From positions 1 through 7,274 of the forward strand of contig CAJUQP010000072.1 of NCBI GenBank assembly GCA_910588245.1: a stretch of 7,274 nucleotides of DNA, in the 5' to 3' direction. Position numbers and translations under genes: made by a program. The notes beneath the pieces were generated by a model. That model ran no database searches. It saw nothing but the letters and a program-made list of their open reading frames with translations, and was not told the DNA's origin. How positions within the stretch are numbered: position 1 is the stretch's first letter; every line of letters begins with the position of its first letter. Shown here one piece after another: positions 6,344 to 7,274 of the stretch. The stretch is from an uncultured Muribaculaceae bacterium. Its GTDB lineage: Bacteria > Bacteroidota > Bacteroidia > Bacteroidales > Muribaculaceae.

Positions 6344-7015
6344 TCACATCACTATCCGTCCGTCGAACATCCGGATTATCCTGTCGGTCATCCCGGCCTG
6401 CTCCTCGTTGTGGGTCACCATCACTATCGTGCGGCCATCCTCCTTGTTGAGACGGTGGAGAAGTTCCATCACTTCGGCCCCCATCTTCGAGTCGAGGCTG
6501 CCGGTGGGCTCGTCGGCCAGGATAATCTCCGGATTGCCCGCTATGGCCCGCGCTATGGCCACACGCTGGCATTGGCCGCCGGAGAGCTGCGAGGGCATAT
6601 GGTTGACACGGTGGCGCAGATCTACCCTTCCGAGCACCTCCAGGGCCATCTCCCTGCGCTCCTTGGCGCCCATCCGGCGGTAGAGCAGGGGTATCTCCAC
6701 ATTGTCGACCACGTTGAGTGAGGGGATAAGGTGGAAACTCTGGAACACAAAGCCCAGTTTCCCGTTGCGGAACCGGGAGAGGGCGCTGTCGCTGAAAGAG
6801 GCCGACGATATGCCGTCGATTGTCACCGTTCCCGAAGTGGGGGCATCGAGAAGACCGATGATGTTGAGAAGCGTCGACTTTCCGCATCCCGAAGGACCCA
6901 TGATGCTTACGAACTCACCCTTCTCGACCGAGATGTTGACATTCTCGAGAGCCGTTGTCTCGACCTTGTCCGTGCGGTAGATTTTGTTCACTCCGCTAAG
7001 TTCTATGATTGCCAT
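6344..7015 (-). CDS. ABC transporter ATP-binding protein, MacB/LolD type
   Basis: This 223-residue cytoplasmic ATPase powers the two permeases encoded next to it. Walker A is GPSGCGKS (40-47), the Q-loop glutamine is Gln92 in FVFQSF, the signature is LSGGQ (144-148), Walker B ends in LADEP (166-170) with catalytic Glu169, and the H-loop is His202 in THNEE. Length and motif spacing are those of the LolD/MacB/FtsE ATPase group. The start at 7015 gives the standard beginning MAIIELSGVNKIY. An in-frame ATG at 7126 would add 37 residues without family character and would place the putative sigma-54 element and transcription start inside the coding region, so it is rejected. It is the first gene of the operon, with a predicted 66-nt leader. 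The specific substrate is not evident; LolD is less likely because the permeases are MacB-like and linked to a two-component system. Confidence 0.96.
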   Translation of the reverse strand: MAIIELSGVNKIYRTDKVETTALENVNISVEKGEFVSIMGPSGCGKSTLLNIIGLLDAPTSGTVTIDGISSASFSDSALSRFRNGKLGFVFQSFHLIPSLNVVDNVEIPLLYRRMGAKERREMALEVLGRVDLRHRVNHMPSQLSGGQCQRVAIARAIAGNPEIILADEPTGSLDSKMGAEVMELLHRLNKEDGRTIVMVTHNEEQAGMTDRIIRMFDGRIVM

Positions 7016-7092
7016 ATCTGTGTTTGGTTTATGTGTGCCATTGTTGTCGTGGAGCGGCATCCGCTGTGGAGCCGTGTCCGTCAGGACTACAG

Positions 7093-7107
7093 ACATGGAG
7101 CGTGCCA
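7093..7107 (-). promoter_or_regulatory. Sigma-54-like -24/-12 promoter of the ABC operon
   Basis: Reading the minus strand, TGGCACG (7107-7101) is a perfect -24 element, followed after CTCC by ATGT (7096-7093) at the -12 position. The spacing is correct (GG-N10-GT); the only weakness is GT, and A instead of T, where TTGC is usual. Transcription would start at about 7081, 66 nt before the ATPase ATG. The adjacent NtrC-family regulator with an intact GAFTGA loop makes a sigma-54 promoter here expected. Confidence 0.6.
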
Positions 7108-7150
7108 AAAACTTAAACTGCTGCATATCAACAATCCGCGATTTTCATAC

Positions 7151-7166
7151 TGTCCGATAACGGACA
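7151..7166. promoter_or_regulatory. 16-bp inverted repeat, likely activator site
   Basis: TGTCCGATAACGGACA consists of perfect 6-bp arms around ATAA. Its centre is about 77 bp upstream of the start predicted from the sigma-54-like element, a usual place for the enhancer of an NtrC-type activator dimer. The short arms and 4-bp centre fit binding by a Fis-type helix-turn-helix dimer. A looser inverted pair GCGAT (7182-7186) / ATCGC (7196-7200) lies further upstream. Assignment to the response regulator in this window is inference from context. Confidence 0.5.
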
Positions 7167-7222
7167 ATTCTGTTCCCATTCGCGATAATTACCGGATCGC
7201 AGCCGGGCGCATAAACAGCAAA

Positions 7223-7258
7223 GAGGGTGTATCAAAATTCAGTTTTTGGTACACCCTC
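7223..7258. terminator. Long hairpin, bidirectional terminator candidate
   Basis: GAGGGTGTA (7223-7231) pairs with TACACCCTC (7250-7258). After one T-G wobble, CAAAA (7233-7237) pairs with TTTTG (7244-7248), leaving a six-base loop. On the plus strand TTTTT follows at 7262-7266. On the minus strand only a weak TTTGCTGTTTA follows. It could end a gene located beyond the right edge and insulate the ABC operon. The arms also resemble terminal inverted repeats of insertion sequences, but no transposase remnant is seen. Confidence 0.55.
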
Positions 7259-7274
7259 CAATTTTTAAGCCGCC

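Noticed and set aside
6306..6887. 193-codon minus-strand ORF
   Set aside because: It is a frame shadow of the ATPase gene, rich in Arg/Gly/Pro/His, with no recognisable domain.
7108..7125. TAnnTTTG-type promoter (TAAGTTTT) for the ABC operon
   Set aside because: The element has a mismatch, lacks a clear -33 partner and overlaps the much better sigma-54-like -24 element.
7016..7126. Earlier ATG of the ATPase gene at 7126
   Set aside because: The extra 37 residues are not typical of the family and would span the predicted sigma-54 promoter and transcription start.

Overview
The window looks like a chromosomal segment from a member of the Bacteroidota, most likely order Bacteroidales. The evidence is GC-richer genes separated by very AT-rich spacers, promoter candidates matching the Bacteroides-type TTTG / TAnnTTTG consensus, no clear Shine-Dalgarno sequences, and heptamer simple repeats in the spacers. 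Family or genus cannot be fixed from this sequence alone. All five convincing protein genes lie on the minus strand, so the window reads biologically from right to left.

Right part (7274 to 3731): a strong hairpin (7223-7258) separates the locus from whatever lies beyond the right edge. Then comes a control region with a perfect inverted repeat (TGTCCG-ATAA-CGGACA, 7151-7166) about 77 bp upstream of the start predicted from a sigma-54-like -24/-12 element (7107-7093). A tight three-gene ABC transporter operon follows: a MacB/LolD-type ATPase (7015-6344) and two different FtsX/MacB-type permeases (6309-5008 and 4984-3731), with gaps of 34 and 23 bp.

Middle (3730 to 3231): a 500-bp non-coding cassette. 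Degenerate 7-bp repeat arrays and a 29-bp imperfect inverted repeat face each other around a structured, GC-richer 218-bp core.

Left-centre (3230 to 607): a two-component pair with a 4-bp ATGA overlap. The response regulator is NtrC-type (receiver, sigma-54 AAA+ domain with GAFTGA, Fis-type HTH). The histidine kinase has two membrane helices with almost no external loop, then HAMP, PAS and a complete catalytic core. The kinase stop codon lies inside another 7-bp repeat array.

Left part (606 to 1): a second cassette of inverted heptamer arrays (435-611), and a gene-less stretch with a plus-strand Bacteroides-type promoter. That promoter is followed at once by a series of hairpins, two with GTGA (GNRA) loops: a candidate free-standing structured RNA (about 147-432).

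Working model (inference): the kinase senses a membrane or envelope state, perhaps the transporter itself, and phosphorylates the sigma-54 activator. The activator binds the 16-bp palindrome and switches on the ABC operon. No periplasmic adaptor (HlyD/MacA type) or TolC-like gene is in the window, so the transporter either works without them or its partners lie elsewhere.
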